Assembly: GCA_009801085.1 (NCBI GenBank)
Contig: VNWV01000005.1
Span: forward strand, 2,232,001 to 2,296,000
DNA from: Lasiodiplodia sp. COLG20
Lineage: Eukaryota; Ascomycota; Dothideomycetes; Botryosphaeriales; Botryosphaeriaceae
Reading direction: 5' to 3'
Length of the DNA stretch: 64,000 nucleotides
Shown here: positions 53,221 to 64,000 of the stretch, one piece after another
Numbering within the stretch: position 1 is the stretch's first letter
Layout: each line of letters starts with the position of its first letter
Position numbers and translations under genes: made by a program
The notes under the pieces: generated by a model
What the model saw: the letters and a program-made list of their open reading frames with translations, nothing else
Database searches by the model: none
Told to the model about the DNA's origin: nothing

Positions 53221-53931
53221 CAAAGACAGGCCTAATTAAGATGTGCTCTGCCCTGCTCGTTTCAGCAACGCCCTTGCGATGCTCGACAGGGCACCGGTGA
53301 CCACATGACGCTGCCACCCGCGATGCAGGTCAGGCGGTACGGATGCTGCGTCGCCCGCCGGCGCTCGTATGGGGCCGCGGTGCCCTGTCCTGGCGGTGGC
53401 GCGTTCCCCTCCACGTGTGTGCAACGCTGCGATGCCGCTCGCGCCCGGCGCCCGGCGACGATGCCGTTTCGATTGCGCCGGCCGTCTCGTGATGCTGGCA
53501 CGACGGGCGCGGGGCGGCGGCGCGCGCGCAGGGCGGAGGTGCAGCCCGCTTGGCTGCTGGAAATAGTGCGCGTCGTGCGTGGGCGCAGTGGCTGAGGCGG
53601 GCGCGCCAGGGCATTGGCGGCGGGACTCGATGCGGTGCGGAACGTCGGTGATCCTAGGCTTGGGCTGGGCGCGCAAGGGCCCCGTTGGTGTACCTAGGGG
53701 CAATTTGCTGGTGGAGTCAGCGGCCATGGACCGGTACTCTCCACCTGGCCTCTCGTTCCGTTGACGACTATTAACTGACGCCTGCTCCTTGCACCTGTCT
53801 CCTCTTTGAACACCCTGCTTCCATCTCCCACGGCTCAATTGCCGCCAGCCCGCCCTCACTCGCTCCCCCGGCGCGCCTTCTCCGCTCGTTGCTCAGCATT
53901 CCCCGCGCCTCCTTGAACACAACACTCCACG
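53221..53931. other. Intergenic region upstream of GDP-mannose pyrophosphorylase
   Basis: A GC-rich stretch with Arg/Pro-rich shadow frames on both strands (53236-53860). From 53780 to 53930 it becomes C/T-rich (CACCTGTCTCCTCTTTG), like a fungal promoter or leader of the next gene. Confidence 0.5.
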
Positions 53932-55259
53932 ATGAAGGGTGGGTCTGCTCGAGATGCCAATCCGCGAACTGTGCTAACCTCCCGGCAGCTCTCATTCTTG
54001 TCGGCGGGTTTGGCACCCGTCTGCGTCCTCTCGTATGTCGTCCCCGCTCGCAAGGCTGACGCGCGCCGCACCCATGTCTGTCAGGGACACACAATTGACC
54101 GGAACCACAGACCCTTACCTTGCCGAAGCCGCTGGTCGAGTTTGGCAACAAGCCCATGATCCTGCACCAGGTCGAAAGCCTGGCCGCAGCGGGCGTCACC
54201 GACATCGTCCTTGCCGTCAACTACAGGCCCGAGATAATGACCGCGGCGCTGAAGAAGGTCAGGACCTGCCGCACGCCAACGCGCGCAATGCCACTAACAC
54301 ACCGAGCAGTACGAGGAGCAGTACAACGTCCGCATAGAGTTCTCCGTCGAGAACGAGCCCCTGGGCACCGCCGGCCCGCTGAAGCTCGCCGAGAAGATCC
54401 TGGGCAAGGACGATTCGCCCTTCTTCGTCCTCAACTCCGACGTCATCTGCGACTACCCCTTCAAGCAGCTCGCCGAGTTCCACAAGGCCCACGGCGATGA
54501 GGGCACCATTGTCGTCACAAAGGTTGAGGAGCCGTCCAAGTACGGCGTGGTCGTCCACAAGCCCGGCCAAGCTTCACGCATTGACCGCTTCGTCGAGAAG
54601 CCCGTCGAGTTCGTGGGAAACCGTATCAATGCCGGTATCTACATTTTGAACCCCTCGGTGCTGAACCGTATCGAGCTGCGCCCCACTTCGATTGAGCAGG
54701 AAACCTTCCCCGCCATCTGCAAGGACGGTCTCCTGCACTCGTTTGACCTGGACGGTTTCTGGATGGACGTCGGCCAGCCCAAGGACTTCCTTGCCGGCAC
54801 TTGCCTCTACCTCTCGTCCCTGGCCAAGAAGGGCTCAAAGGAGCTCACTCCCAACACTGAGCCGTATGTCTATGGCGGTAACGTCATGGTCGACCCCACC
54901 GCCAAGATCGGTAAGAACTGCCGCATAGGCCCCAACGTCACCATTGGGCCCAACGTCGTTGTTGGCGACGGCGTCAGACTGCAGCGCTGTGTCCTGCTTG
55001 CTGGAAGCAAGATCAAGGATCACGCCTGGGTCAAGTCCACCATTGTCGGGTGGAACAGCTCTGTTGGCAAGTGGGCCCGATTGGAGAATGTCACGGTGCT
55101 CGGTGACGATGTCTCCATCGGTGACGAAATTTATGTCAACGGTGGTTCCATTCTGCCCCACAAGTCGATCAAGCAGAACGTCGACGGTAAGAGATACACC
55201 TCCGGTTATTAGAACTCGATTCACTAACATCTCCGCCAGTCCCGGCCATCATTATGTAA
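53932..55259 (+). CDS. MPG1: GDP-mannose pyrophosphorylase (mannose-1-phosphate guanylyltransferase)
   Basis: Five exons, 53932-53938, 53989-54032, 54111-54257, 54310-55186 and 55240-55259, give 364 residues, the exact length usual for fungal Mpg1/Psa1/Srb1. The first exon codes only MK plus one base; the last codes only the end of VPAIIM. The nucleotide-binding signature [20 protein letters not shown] is spread over exons 2 and 3. Later blocks are [40 protein letters not shown], and a left-handed beta-helix of hexapeptides ([20 protein letters not shown]). The enzyme makes GDP-mannose from mannose-1-phosphate and GTP in the cytosol for glycosylation, GPI anchors and wall mannan. Introns are 50, 78, 52 and 53 nt, all with clear consensus ends. 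Confidence 0.96.
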
Positions 55260-56446
55260 ATCACGGTTTGCATGCGTGTCGCGAGTCTCTGGCGCGGCTC
55301 AAGGCTCTTCCTCTCAGCCTGATCGGACTTATAACGACTTTAATACCCATTCCTTCTCAGATCCCTGTTCTTGTTCGCGAACGGCATATTTTCCTGGCCA
55401 ACTTTCCGCTTTGGTTCACAACTTTCTGGCGGCCATGGAGTTTCAGTCAAATACCACGCATTTTGTGGTTTATTTTCACTAGCGGCATCCGGCTCCCCGA
55501 GATGGCCGCGAGACAAAAAAGCAAATTTTATAACCCATTTTCTTCTTTCACCATTGGGAACATTTTAGTTTCCCTTGATGGTTAGGGATTTCAGTGGCAA
55601 TGCATGGGAAGAGCGGGGAAATTCACTCAAAGCGGAAATACGTTACTGGGTTGCGTCTTATGTATTGCATGGCTTTTCATCTTCTCTCTTCTGTTCTGAT
55701 TGCATGCATTCTTGTTTTATGAAGTCCAAGTGGTTGATGAAAGCGTCGTGCACGATTTGGGGTTGCGGGTCCTGTTATCTTTTTGGTCAATGGGTGAATC
55801 GTTTTTCTGTTGATTTGCTTGATAAACTCATACCCGGGAAATGCCAAATCTGAACTCCTCGTGCAACACGCTCATCCTTTTGGTCCAGGTCTTTGGAAGG
55901 GATTATGACAATTTACCGATCGCTTATCACAGAAGCCAGGCTCTCGCAGACCGCATCCGTGGAATCTCCGTGGGTCCAATCATACGCAGCTTGCATTCCG
56001 GGAATAAGTCTAGCCCGCTGTCTCCTCCCTTTTCCTTTGTGCCCATGTTGAGACATGTGCAGGGATGGACCATCGGCCCGAGCGATTCCAATATCTTGGG
56101 TTTGACAGTGCCCAAATACAGGCATACGTGAGCAGATTGTGGAGTGACAGCACACCACGCGTGATAAGAGTTGAAGTCCGAAATGTGTGTGACGTATTCT
56201 ACCAGTGTTTTCATCCTCGTAAAGTCTAACTAAAGAAACAGGTAAAATTACGACAAAAGAGGAGGAAAGGAAAAATGGCATTCGCTTGAGCTTTTTGTCA
56301 GACTCCCGCCTACTCATGCCGAGCAGATATATAACTCTGCTTCAAGCAGTAAAGAAATCATTCTTTAGATAGAACGCCGTTCAACTCCAGTTGCACTTCT
56401 CGTTCCTTTCTTGCAACTCCTTTCTTTTCTCTTCCGCATTTTAAAT
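55260..56446. other. Convergent intergenic region
   Basis: The stretch lies between the 3' ends of MPG1 (+) and SRP40 (-). It is T-rich on the plus strand from 55480 to 55830. Frames present are short and lack family features. Confidence 0.55.
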
Positions 56447-57601
56447 CTAATCATCGAATTTGATGCCGTTCACTGCGTGAGTGTCGATAAGGCCGCCGCG
56501 GTAGCTACCTCTCTTTCCCTTGTTCTTTTCCTTGGTGAAACCCTTGCCCTTGGTGACGATGAGCTTCTCGTGGGCGCGCTGAGCATAGTCGTAGGGCACG
56601 AAAGCATTACTCGAAAACCGGGGGTCGACGACTTGGTTCTTGGGGATACGGCTGAAGGGCACGTTCGACTTCTTTGCCCGCTTGTTGCCGTCATCGCCGC
56701 TGGGAGTGCTCGTGCCGGAAACGACGTTGCTCGGAGTGTCGGTGGTGGACTCGTCGCGTTTGCGTTTGCTACCAGGAGTTGCATTCGGCGCAGGCGAGTT
56801 GCTGGCTATGGTGTCGCTGCCACTGCTGGAAGTCGCACTGCTCTCCTCTTTGGTGTCCTTCGCCTTCTTTCCCTTTGCAGCCTTCTTGCTCTTCTTCTTC
56901 TTCTTGGCATCGGAGTCGGAATCTGAATCTGAAGACGAGGATGAAGATGAGGATGAGTCGCTATCGGAGTCGGAAGAAGAGGAGGAGGAGCTCTTAGCGC
57001 TAGCCGAAGAGCTGCTGGAGGAGCTGGAGGAACTAGACGATGACGAAGAGGAGCTACTAGAGCTCGAAGCAGAAGCCTCGGATTCGGCATCAGATTCGGA
57101 GCCGCTATCCGAATCACTGTCCGAGCTCTCTTCATCAGAGCTTGAGGAAGAGTCGTCACTGCTCTGCGGAGAGTCGGCCTCTTTCTTTGCCTTCTTCTTC
57201 GGCGGCTCATCCTCGCTGTCGCTGCTGTCGCTGCTGTCGCTGCTGTCGCTGCTGTCGCTTGCGCTATCATCCGAGCTCTCACTCTCGCTGCTGTCTGACT
57301 CTTCCTTCTTGGCCTTGTCGTTCTTTGCCTTGGTCTCATTGTCGAGTTCCCGATCCTCCTCCCATTCCTCGAAAATGTCGGCAAGCTTAGGCTTGCCCTT
57401 AGCAGCGTCCTTCCATTCGGAATCGCTCTGCGTAGCCTCAGACTGCAGCTGTTCGGCGGCCTTTTCGTAGCCGTACTCGACCAGGAAGTTGCTGACGAGA
57501 CCGAGAAGCGCGGCGGGAGCCTTGGGGTGGTTCTTAGATTTCGAGTCAGGTTTGTCCTTCGTGACCTTAGCGACTGGCTTTGCGCTCTTGTTCTTGGCCA
57601 T
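56447..57601 (-). CDS. SRP40: SRP40/Nopp140-like nucleolar phosphoprotein
   Basis: A single exon of 384 residues. The N-terminal part has a LisH-like helix (ALLGLVSNFLVEYGYEKAAE, about 32-51). The centre is a long alternation of Ser/Asp/Glu tracts with Lys-rich islands (KKKAKKEAD, KKKKKSKKAAKGKK), typical CK2 target repeats. The C-terminal SRP40 domain is clear: VPFSRIPKNQVVDPRFSSNA, then FVPYDYAQRAHEKLIVTKGK and GSYRGGLIDTHAVNGIKFDD. Such proteins act as chaperones for small nucleolar RNPs and link the nucleolus to Cajal-like bodies. The repeats make a large mirrored frame on the other strand (56640-57470), which is not a gene. Confidence 0.93.
   Translation of the reverse strand: MAKNKSAKPVAKVTKDKPDSKSKNHPKAPAALLGLVSNFLVEYGYEKAAEQLQSEATQSDSEWKDAAKGKPKLADIFEEWEEDRELDNETKAKNDKAKKEESDSSESESSDDSASDSSDSSDSSDSSDSEDEPPKKKAKKEADSPQSSDDSSSSSDEESSDSDSDSGSESDAESEASASSSSSSSSSSSSSSSSSSSSSASAKSSSSSSSDSDSDSSSSSSSSSDSDSDSDAKKKKKSKKAAKGKKAKDTKEESSATSSSGSDTIASNSPAPNATPGSKRKRDESTTDTPSNVVSGTSTPSGDDGNKRAKKSNVPFSRIPKNQVVDPRFSSNAFVPYDYAQRAHEKLIVTKGKGFTKEKNKGKRGSYRGGLIDTHAVNGIKFDD
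57221..57256. repeat. 9-bp coding microsatellite in SRP40
   Basis: Four perfect GCTGCTGTC units, preceded by a partial one at 57213, encode the Asp-Ser-Ser repeat on the minus strand. Length changes would stay in frame. Confidence 0.85.
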
Positions 57602-58127
57602 TGTGAGAAAGTGTGTGGTGTGCGCGGGTGCTGTATGGGACAGGGAAAAAAATTTGGAGTTGGTTGGAGGCTCTCAAATTTCTGGCCGACAGGCCGGTCG
57701 CACAGGGATCAGACCGCCTAAGCCCAAGGCGGCCTAGTCGCACGTCGCGGAAGCCACAACCCTGGCAGCAAGCCGCTTGCAGCCAGTGGGCTAAGCACCA
57801 GTGTACACGGCAGCTTGCCTCCAGGCACACGTAACGCTGCTGCCGCAGCATTTCTTCACAGGACAGTCTGCCCACGCCGGCACCCGACCGCATCGCCCCT
57901 CGAGTGAGCCCAGCGCCTATCCCGTGCCCGCACTACCGCCGCCTGCCCGCCGCCAATCGCCTGGGGGGAGGGGCCATCGCCGCTCCGTATCCATGCCTGC
58001 GTCAGACACCTAACACCAACTCCGCCCAAGCAAACAATGAACCAGGCGTTCTCGACGCTCTTTTAAGTCAGCGCATTCGTCCTCGACCCGCATCCGTCGA
58101 CGCTCCCGCCTCCTCTCCCCACCCGTC
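57602..58127. promoter_or_regulatory. Shared upstream region of SRP40 and SEC3
   Basis: The 526 bp between divergent starts is GC-rich and lacks a TATA box, as expected for housekeeping genes. No repeated motif was recognised. Confidence 0.4.
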
Positions 58128-61100
58128 ATGAACGGCAGTCGGTCCCACAACCCCAACGGCTCTGGCTCCAGTGGGCGGCCCAGCGAAGATGGCCGCGGCC
58201 CAAGGGCGCCTCCGCCTGCCGCGAGCAATGGCCGCGCAGAAAAATATGAAGATGAGAAGCGCAGGATCATCGAGAGTTGTTTCAGCAAGATGGACCCGAA
58301 CGGAGCCTGTATGCGCGCTCCCTTCCACCTTGCAACCTGGCGTTCTCGCACAGGCATTGGGCTGACACGGCCACCACAGTATCCGAGTCTTATATCACCC
58401 ACTTGCGCGTCTCTGAGGATGCTGCCCATCCCCAGAGCCCTCCGCCACCCAACTCTCCACAGCAAAATAAGAAGCCCCGTGTAATCATAATCGCGGTGCG
58501 GAGCTCTGGCAGGGTCCGCGTTCATAAGGCCCGCGAAAATGCCAATGGCTCATTTTCAATCGGCAAGACGTGGCATATGGAAGACTTGTCGGCGGTTGAA
58601 TCGTTCGCCAATGCTGCACCTGCCACGCCGGAGCAGCAGCAGCGCAAGGACTGGGCAGGGCCTACTGGATTTATAGTGACACTTGCGAAGCCCTACTACT
58701 GGAACGCAAACTCACCGAAGGAGAAAGACTTCTTCATCAACAGCTTGATCAAGATTTACGGAAAGTATACATCCGGCAAGGTCCCGCAATTGATTGGGTT
58801 CAGCCAGAAGGAACTGGATATGATGCTGCGCCCGCCGACGGGTCAGGGTCCAAGGGGTTCTCCGAGCCAGGGCCCTCCGGGAAAGCTACCGCCTGCCAGT
58901 CCTGGTCCCCGCCCTCCACCCTCTCGGTCTGGTGAATCTCCAAGCCGCCGTCCGGTGGCGGGCCCACCTGGTGATGCTGGTGCGCCCAGGCCTCTGCAGC
59001 CGAGGAGTCGACCTGGTACTGCGGGTGATGATAGGGATAGGTCAGGCTCGCGCGGGCCCCCGTCTCGCGGAGGAGAGCTCCCACCAGGCTTGCCCAATCC
59101 CCGGGATCCTTCAAGGCAGCCCCAGCCAAGGCCACAACCGTCGCGAGAACTTCGCAAGCCACCAAGCAGAGAGCAGATGCGGCCGCGCCCAAGTCAGGAG
59201 CAATTTAGGCCTGTCCCTCCTACTGGCCCCCCGGGGCAGTCTCCTTCTCTTGCACATTCTCATCTTACCCCGCAATCCTCTCAATCCGAGTTTTCTCAAA
59301 GGCCCACATCGCCCATTCGTGACCGTAGTCCTAAGTTGCCTCTTCAGATACCTCAAGCAAGTCCTGGAAGACAGAGAGATTATGCTAAATCACCAATCGA
59401 GAGGGCAGATGCGTTTCCAAGGTCGCCGATTGATAGGGCGAGATCGCCTGTTGACAGGAGGGCAGACGATGCTAGCTCCATGGACAGTTCCTTGCTTGCA
59501 GGCTCAACATTTGATAGGTTCGGGCCCAACGGGGCTAGAAGAGACCCCTCGCCTCAGGGCCTCCGCCCGACAACTTCCCACAGTACTATGTCGAGGAATG
59601 AGGATAATGTTGAGGAGAAATCCGCTGAGGCACCACCGGAGCGCAAGCGGCCGCCCATGCTTTCCCCTCTCGAAACCGGTGGTCACAACTCAGATGCTCC
59701 CAAATCCCCTCGATATGACGACATGCCTCCGGCCTTGAGGTCGCCTCGCCCGCCCCCATCGCCTCGTGCCCCTCCATCACCACGAGTCCCTCCGTCAAGA
59801 GAAGGGCCGTTGGCCAACGGGCCGAGGGGTCCGCCTGGATCGTTCCTGTCGTCCGATACCAATTCGATGACGAAAGAGAAGGATGATGCGCCGGAGCCGG
59901 TTCAGCTTCTCAATAATATTAGCGCTGTCGAAACCAAGGGACCGATGGCCGACCCCGAACCTGAGCCCGCGCCCGCGCCCGCGGAACCTGAACCAGAGTC
60001 CGCACCGGAAGAGCCTGCGCCCGAGCCTGCGCAGGAACCGACACCCGACCCAACTCCAGAGCCTGAAGCCTCCGAGACACCATCGCCTCTTGCAGTCAGG
60101 CCGCCTCCAAGGAAAGACGACGAGCCGGAAGAGGCCGAGAAACCAGGTCTGGGCCCGATGATCGGAAAGAAAAAGCTGGGTGCTGCTATTGAACGCGGGG
60201 CTGATGGAAAACCGAACATGGCCGATGTTTTGCGTAAGGCAGCCAACGCATACGGTGCGTTCAAACCACGTGCTGGTGGTGCCGCTCAGAAGTTCAAGGC
60301 CGCATTGGCAGATGCGCCTTCAGAGCAAAAGCCGGACGGTATCACAGGAGTCTTCAACGCGCCCTCGTTGAATAGGCAACAAACCGATGATAGTACAAAG
60401 GTGGAGACGCCAAAAGGCTTGGAGGCCCCGGAATTTCCTGCTCCTGAGCCAACCGCCGAAGAAAAGCCTGCTGCAGAGAGTGCTGCCGAACCCGACCTTC
60501 CTGGGCTCATTGTCTCGGCCCCAACTATCGGCCCTGAACCAACAGAAGCTCCTGCAGGAGATGCGCCATCTAGATCGCCGAGCCCGGATGGGAAGCGTGG
60601 TAAATCTCCGGAGGACATACGCAGACAGAGAAGACGGTCCAATCAGCAGGCTAAGTATCTTGCCTCCTTGGGTTTGGATGCGACTGTTCTGGACATCAGG
60701 GGCTTGGAGATTGAGTCCATTCTCTCCGATTTTGGATGGGGCAGTGCAACCATGCAGCCAAAGAAGCTTGAAGCTTTTGAAGCAGATCTTAAGCGCGAAA
60801 TCGCCCGCGTCGAAGCTGGAAGTTGGCTGAACAACACTGATCACAATGATGACAGAGTGGAGGCAGTCGAGAAGATGCTTGACAAAGTCATCAGCGAATG
60901 TGACGAACTTGAGGGCCTATTGACATTGTACAATGTCGAGCTCAGCAGTCTGAATGATGACATCGCCTTCATCGAGGCACAGAGTCAAGGTCTTCAGGTC
61001 CAGACAGCTAACCAGAAGCTTTTGCACTCTGAGTTGCAGAAGCTTGTCGATACTATCTCTATCGACACGAGACAACTGGAACCTCTCAGAGCTGCAAAGA

Positions 61101-63060
61101 TCGGCAAGCCTGAGGGCTTGGAGGTCATCGAGAATTCGCTGCTCTTGCTTTACAAGGCCATGATTACCATCGATCCTGCCATCCGTCAAGGCGCTGAAGT
61201 AGTTGACGGGGCGTCCGGTATGGGCAACAGCGAGCTTTCTAACATGAGAGCATTGCAAGAGAAAAAGCAGAGGTATCTACAGGAGGCTGCTGTCTTCCTC
61301 AAACGCCTGGGTCAGCACATGGATATGACGTTTGGTGCTGCACTGCTCAACACCAGAGATGCAATCTCACGGCAAAATTCCGGCAGCTTGTCAACAAAGC
61401 TGGATCCTGCCACTCACGATTTTGCACGCAACGCATTGTGGCAATATAGTCCGTTGTTGCTTTTTGCCAAGGAAATTGATCTGCAGACGTGGGATAATCT
61501 TCTGAAGATGTACCAAACCCGCGCTCGGCCGGTGTACCAAGAAGAGTTTAGGGACAATGTTACCGCATGGAAGAAGATGGCCCGCAGGCCTACGGGCGAA
61601 GAGCAGGATCTTCTATTTACCTCGCAGGAGAAGGACACTGAGACTCTCAAGACGACAGCCCGTAAGCTCACCGTTAAACGCAGCGGCACTCTGGCGAGGG
61701 GCCTCCGCTCAAACTCCAATGAGAAGGCGGACAAGGGTGGACGTCTTTACCCCTATGAGGCTTTTGCTGGTGCTCTTGATGAGATGGCACCTCTGGTTTT
61801 CACTGAGCAGAACTTCGTCGTGGAATTTTTCCACGCGTCATCTACCGAAAACGTCGACTTCGCTGATGCCGTTACCGCCGCGCCGCCGCACGCGAGGAAG
61901 GGGTCGAATTTGCTCGCACGGAAGATGTTTGAGCCTGATCGGGCATTGGCAAAGCGAGTGGTCGAGGTCATGGATGATATCTTTTCGTTCTGGCCTACAG
62001 AGCTACAAAATCTCGTTGAGTTTGTGGTCAACAGTGATCCACTGCAAGGTGTCGGCATCCTGGCCTGCTTGGACCGCAAGCTTATCGAGTATGAGGAGAC
62101 CAACCAGGACTTCCTCACGCGCACTTTCCAGGCTCTCCAGACGCGCCTCGCCGGGCTGTTCAACCGTTTCGTCGATACGCAAATAACTGCTATCGAAGAT
62201 ACAAAGGTCAAGATCAAGAAGAGGAAGGGTGTCATCTCTTTCTTCAAGACCTTCCCGCACTTCTCCGGCGCCATTGAGAACATGATCCCACCGGCCGATG
62301 ACCTCGAACGTCTCGAGGTGAGAACCATGGTTGATGATGCATACCAAAAGATCAACAAGGCTATGTTCGAAAGTTTGAAGGTGATTGCAAAGGAAAGCCC
62401 CGCAGCGATGGCAGCGCAGAGCGCGGCTGTCGGGGGTGCCGGCGCGGACCCTGAAGACAAGGAGGCGCTGAACTACCACATTCTCCACATTGAGAACATG
62501 AACCACTACATTGAGGAAGTTGAAACGCATGGAGATCTTGTGCTGGGCGAGTGGAAGGAAAAGGCCAAGGCTGAGATGGACGAGCATCTGGCGCTGTATC
62601 TTGACGCCATCATCAGAAGGCCACTCGGCAAGCTCTTGGTAAGTTCCGCAGTACCTTTGATTTCAGAGGACGCCATGACATTAAACAGAAGCGAATGCAG
62701 GATTTCCTCGACCCTATCCCCAGCATCCTGGGAGCCCTCCCAGCTGGCACGCCGCCGTCGGCCATCGCCAGCCGCCCTTCACACTCTCGTACCGTGTTCA
62801 AGAAAATCACGGCGTCGCACGATAGCAAGGAAATCAGGAAGGGCATTGAAGCTCTGCGGAAGCGCGTTGAGAAGCACTTTGGCGATGCGGATGATCCGGG
62901 TCTCAGCCGCAACCTGGTGGTCAAGGTCCTGGGTGAGTGCGAGAGGAAGTATCAGGACGTGTGGCAAGAACTCATCAGCATCAACAACGACGTGTATGGC
63001 GGAGAGGTGGATGTTGGCAGTTGGGGTGATGAGATTGCTGGATCGTTCAAGGGACGGTGA
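58128..63060 (+). CDS. SEC3: Exocyst complex component Sec3
   Basis: Exons 58128-58308, 58380-62638 and 62689-63060 give 1603 residues, longer than most Sec3 proteins because of a disordered middle. The N-terminal Sec3 PH-like domain (about 45-205) starts KYEDEKRRIIESCFSK and contains the basic strand RSSGRVRVHKARENANGSF that fits phosphoinositide binding. About 210-600 is Pro/Arg/Ser-rich, and about 584-624 is an acidic Glu-Pro/Ala-Pro repeat. A coiled coil lies at about 885-965 (LEGLLTLYNVELSSLNDDIA). The C-terminal helical-bundle (CATCHR-type) domain runs to the end. Sec3 marks exocytic sites on the plasma membrane at hyphal tips. The last intron (GTAAGTT donor, AAACAG acceptor) is needed: without it the frame runs on into non-conserved sequence to 63406. 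Confidence 0.93.
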
Positions 63061-63837
63061 TTTTGTGGTTGAAGATGTAATTGGTTCTCGATTCCGGCAG
63101 CACGGGTGCTCGAGAGTGCTGCGTCTGTTGTTTGTCATTCTTGCATTATTCCTTACGTTAACGCCGCGCAATGTTCATGTCGGGCCGTTATTCTTTTCAT
63201 TGGCGCATGGGTTGGTTTGGCTAGCAGTCTTCATTCCTGTCTCGTCGCAATTCCCCACTGAGCTATGCCATAACGATTGCGTTGCTTCTTCTCGCATTGA
63301 GGTCATGAGCAGATTGCTTTCTTCGCATCTTTCTTCTTCCGCGCTGTTCACTCGCTTTTCTTCGGACCAGGATCGAGATGGGAAAAGGTGTACAGTCTCT
63401 TGCTAATTAGAGTAATTTGTGCCGAGTGATGTTAAATATAAACGTGGTTGTTTGACATGCAACGAGATGGAGCAGTGATGGCAATCTCGACCACTCGATC
63501 TGCGCATTTGATGGAGACGGACTGGTGGAGGTGGGGAGGAGGTCGCGTGGGTGAGGAGCAATTCTGGGCCTGCTAGGGCCAACCGGTGGCTTGGGCCAGC
63601 TGCAGCCCACTGGTGATCCCCCTCGACGCCCAGTGGTCCCCCCATCCAACCTCTCTCCGAGTTTCGACCAAGCGCTTCTCCTGGAGATCTGTAGCTAGCC
63701 GAGCCGTCAAGCTTCTGATCTCCAGTTAGCGACCGGCTGTACAACCTGATTTTCGCGCCGTCGACTTTCCGTTTCCACTGCATTCCCGCCCGCGAAGCCA
63801 CCTTGCCTGCGACCGCGCCGCGCGCTGTACTGCGAAC
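63061..63837. other. Intergenic region between SEC3 and GCS1
   Basis: The stretch holds the 3' trailer of SEC3 (T-rich to about 63400) and the GC-richer promoter of the ArfGAP gene. Minus-strand frames at 63403-63997 are antisense shadows. Confidence 0.5.
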
Positions 63838-64000
63838 ATGAGCAAAATGTGGGAAGTCGATCCTGAAACCAGGAGCAAGGCGAGCCATTCCTACCCGAAT
63901 GGCACCGAACTGCTGCTGACGCTGAACCCAGCTCCTGGAGATCCAGAAGGAGAACGGCAACAATTCGTGCGTCGACTGCAACGCCCCGAGCCCTCAATGG
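63838..64000 (+). CDS. GCS1: ArfGAP of the Gcs1 family, 5' end only
   Basis: Exon 1 is 63838-63879 (MSKMWEVDPETRSK) and exon 2 starts at 63932 and leaves the window. Exon 2 begins LLEIQKENGNNSCVDCNAPS and ends PQW at the edge, the start of the ArfGAP C4 zinc finger (CxxC seen as CVDC). The order WxVDPxTR, LLxxQKxxxN, C-x2-C, PxPQW matches yeast Gcs1 and its homologues, which stimulate GTP hydrolysis on Arf proteins in Golgi-ER and post-Golgi transport. The 52-nt intron has a GC donor (AAG-GCGAGC) instead of GT, with a GCTGAC branch and CCCAG acceptor; no GT donor exists between the ATG and the conserved block that would keep this frame. Confidence 0.85.
   Translation, partial: MSKMWEVDPETRSKASHSYPNGTELLLTLNPAPGDPEGERQQFVRRLQRPEPSM

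Noticed and set aside
56640..57470. 276-residue plus-strand frame opposite SRP40
   Set aside because: It is the mirror of Ser/Asp/Glu codon repeats in SRP40 and has only Leu/Ser/Glu runs.
62639..63406. Read-through of the SEC3 frame to 63406
   Set aside because: A standard 50-nt intron at 62639-62688 restores a conserved C-terminus ending at 63060; the read-through part has no Sec3 character.

Overview
The window is nuclear DNA of a filamentous ascomycete (Pezizomycotina; Dothideomycetes is my guess from overall gene style, not shown directly). The reasons are short introns of about 46-190 nt with GTRNGT donors, CTRAY branch points and CAG/TAG acceptors, two Zn2Cys6 regulators, secreted cell-wall enzymes, a fungal gtaA glutaminase, a cutinase, and no operons. 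I rebuilt 23 protein genes with exon joins; two run off the ends (Myb-like at the left, GCS1-type ArfGAP at the right). No rRNA, tRNA, CRISPR array or secondary-metabolite core gene was seen.

Layout. 0-16 kb: Myb/SANT-like gene (-), GH5 exo-beta-1,3-glucanase (+), YTA7/Abo1 chromatin AAA-ATPase (-), a mitochondrial two-TM protein (-) head-to-head with PDX1 of the pyruvate dehydrogenase complex (+). 16-31 kb: O-methyltransferase (+), Zn2Cys6 factor (-), glutaminase A (-), NSRP1-like splicing regulator (-) head-to-head with an NFKBIL1-like protein (+), peroxisomal copper amine oxidase (-). 31-46 kb: cutinase with an exon-coded Gly-rich linker (-), short Zn2Cys6 factor (-) head-to-head with an NRAMP metal transporter (+), histidine acid phosphatase (-), GH76 Dfg5/Dcw1-type mannosidase (+), small conserved protein of unknown function (-). 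46-64 kb: DUF3500 protein (+), class I/II aminotransferase (-), 2H phosphoesterase (+), GDP-mannose pyrophosphorylase (+), SRP40/Nopp140-like protein (-), exocyst SEC3 (+), GCS1 ArfGAP start (+).

Most genes are unrelated housekeeping or secreted functions. Loose themes are cell wall and secretion (GH5, GH76, GDP-mannose synthesis, Sec3, ArfGAP), nitrogen release from glutamine and amines (gtaA, amine oxidase, aminotransferase), and mitochondria (PDX1 and its head-to-head partner).

The most unusual items are non-catalogue ones. A family of short palindromic elements has six copies, all intergenic and all between 28 and 52 kb; the best copies have ~30-bp terminal inverted repeats bounded by TA and a central hairpin built on CTATCGTCCGGACGATAG. 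The cutinase gene has five internal phase-0 exons, all multiples of three, that each encode one or two Gly-Leu/Pro-Thr-Pro linker modules. A GC-AG intron lies near the start of the ArfGAP gene.
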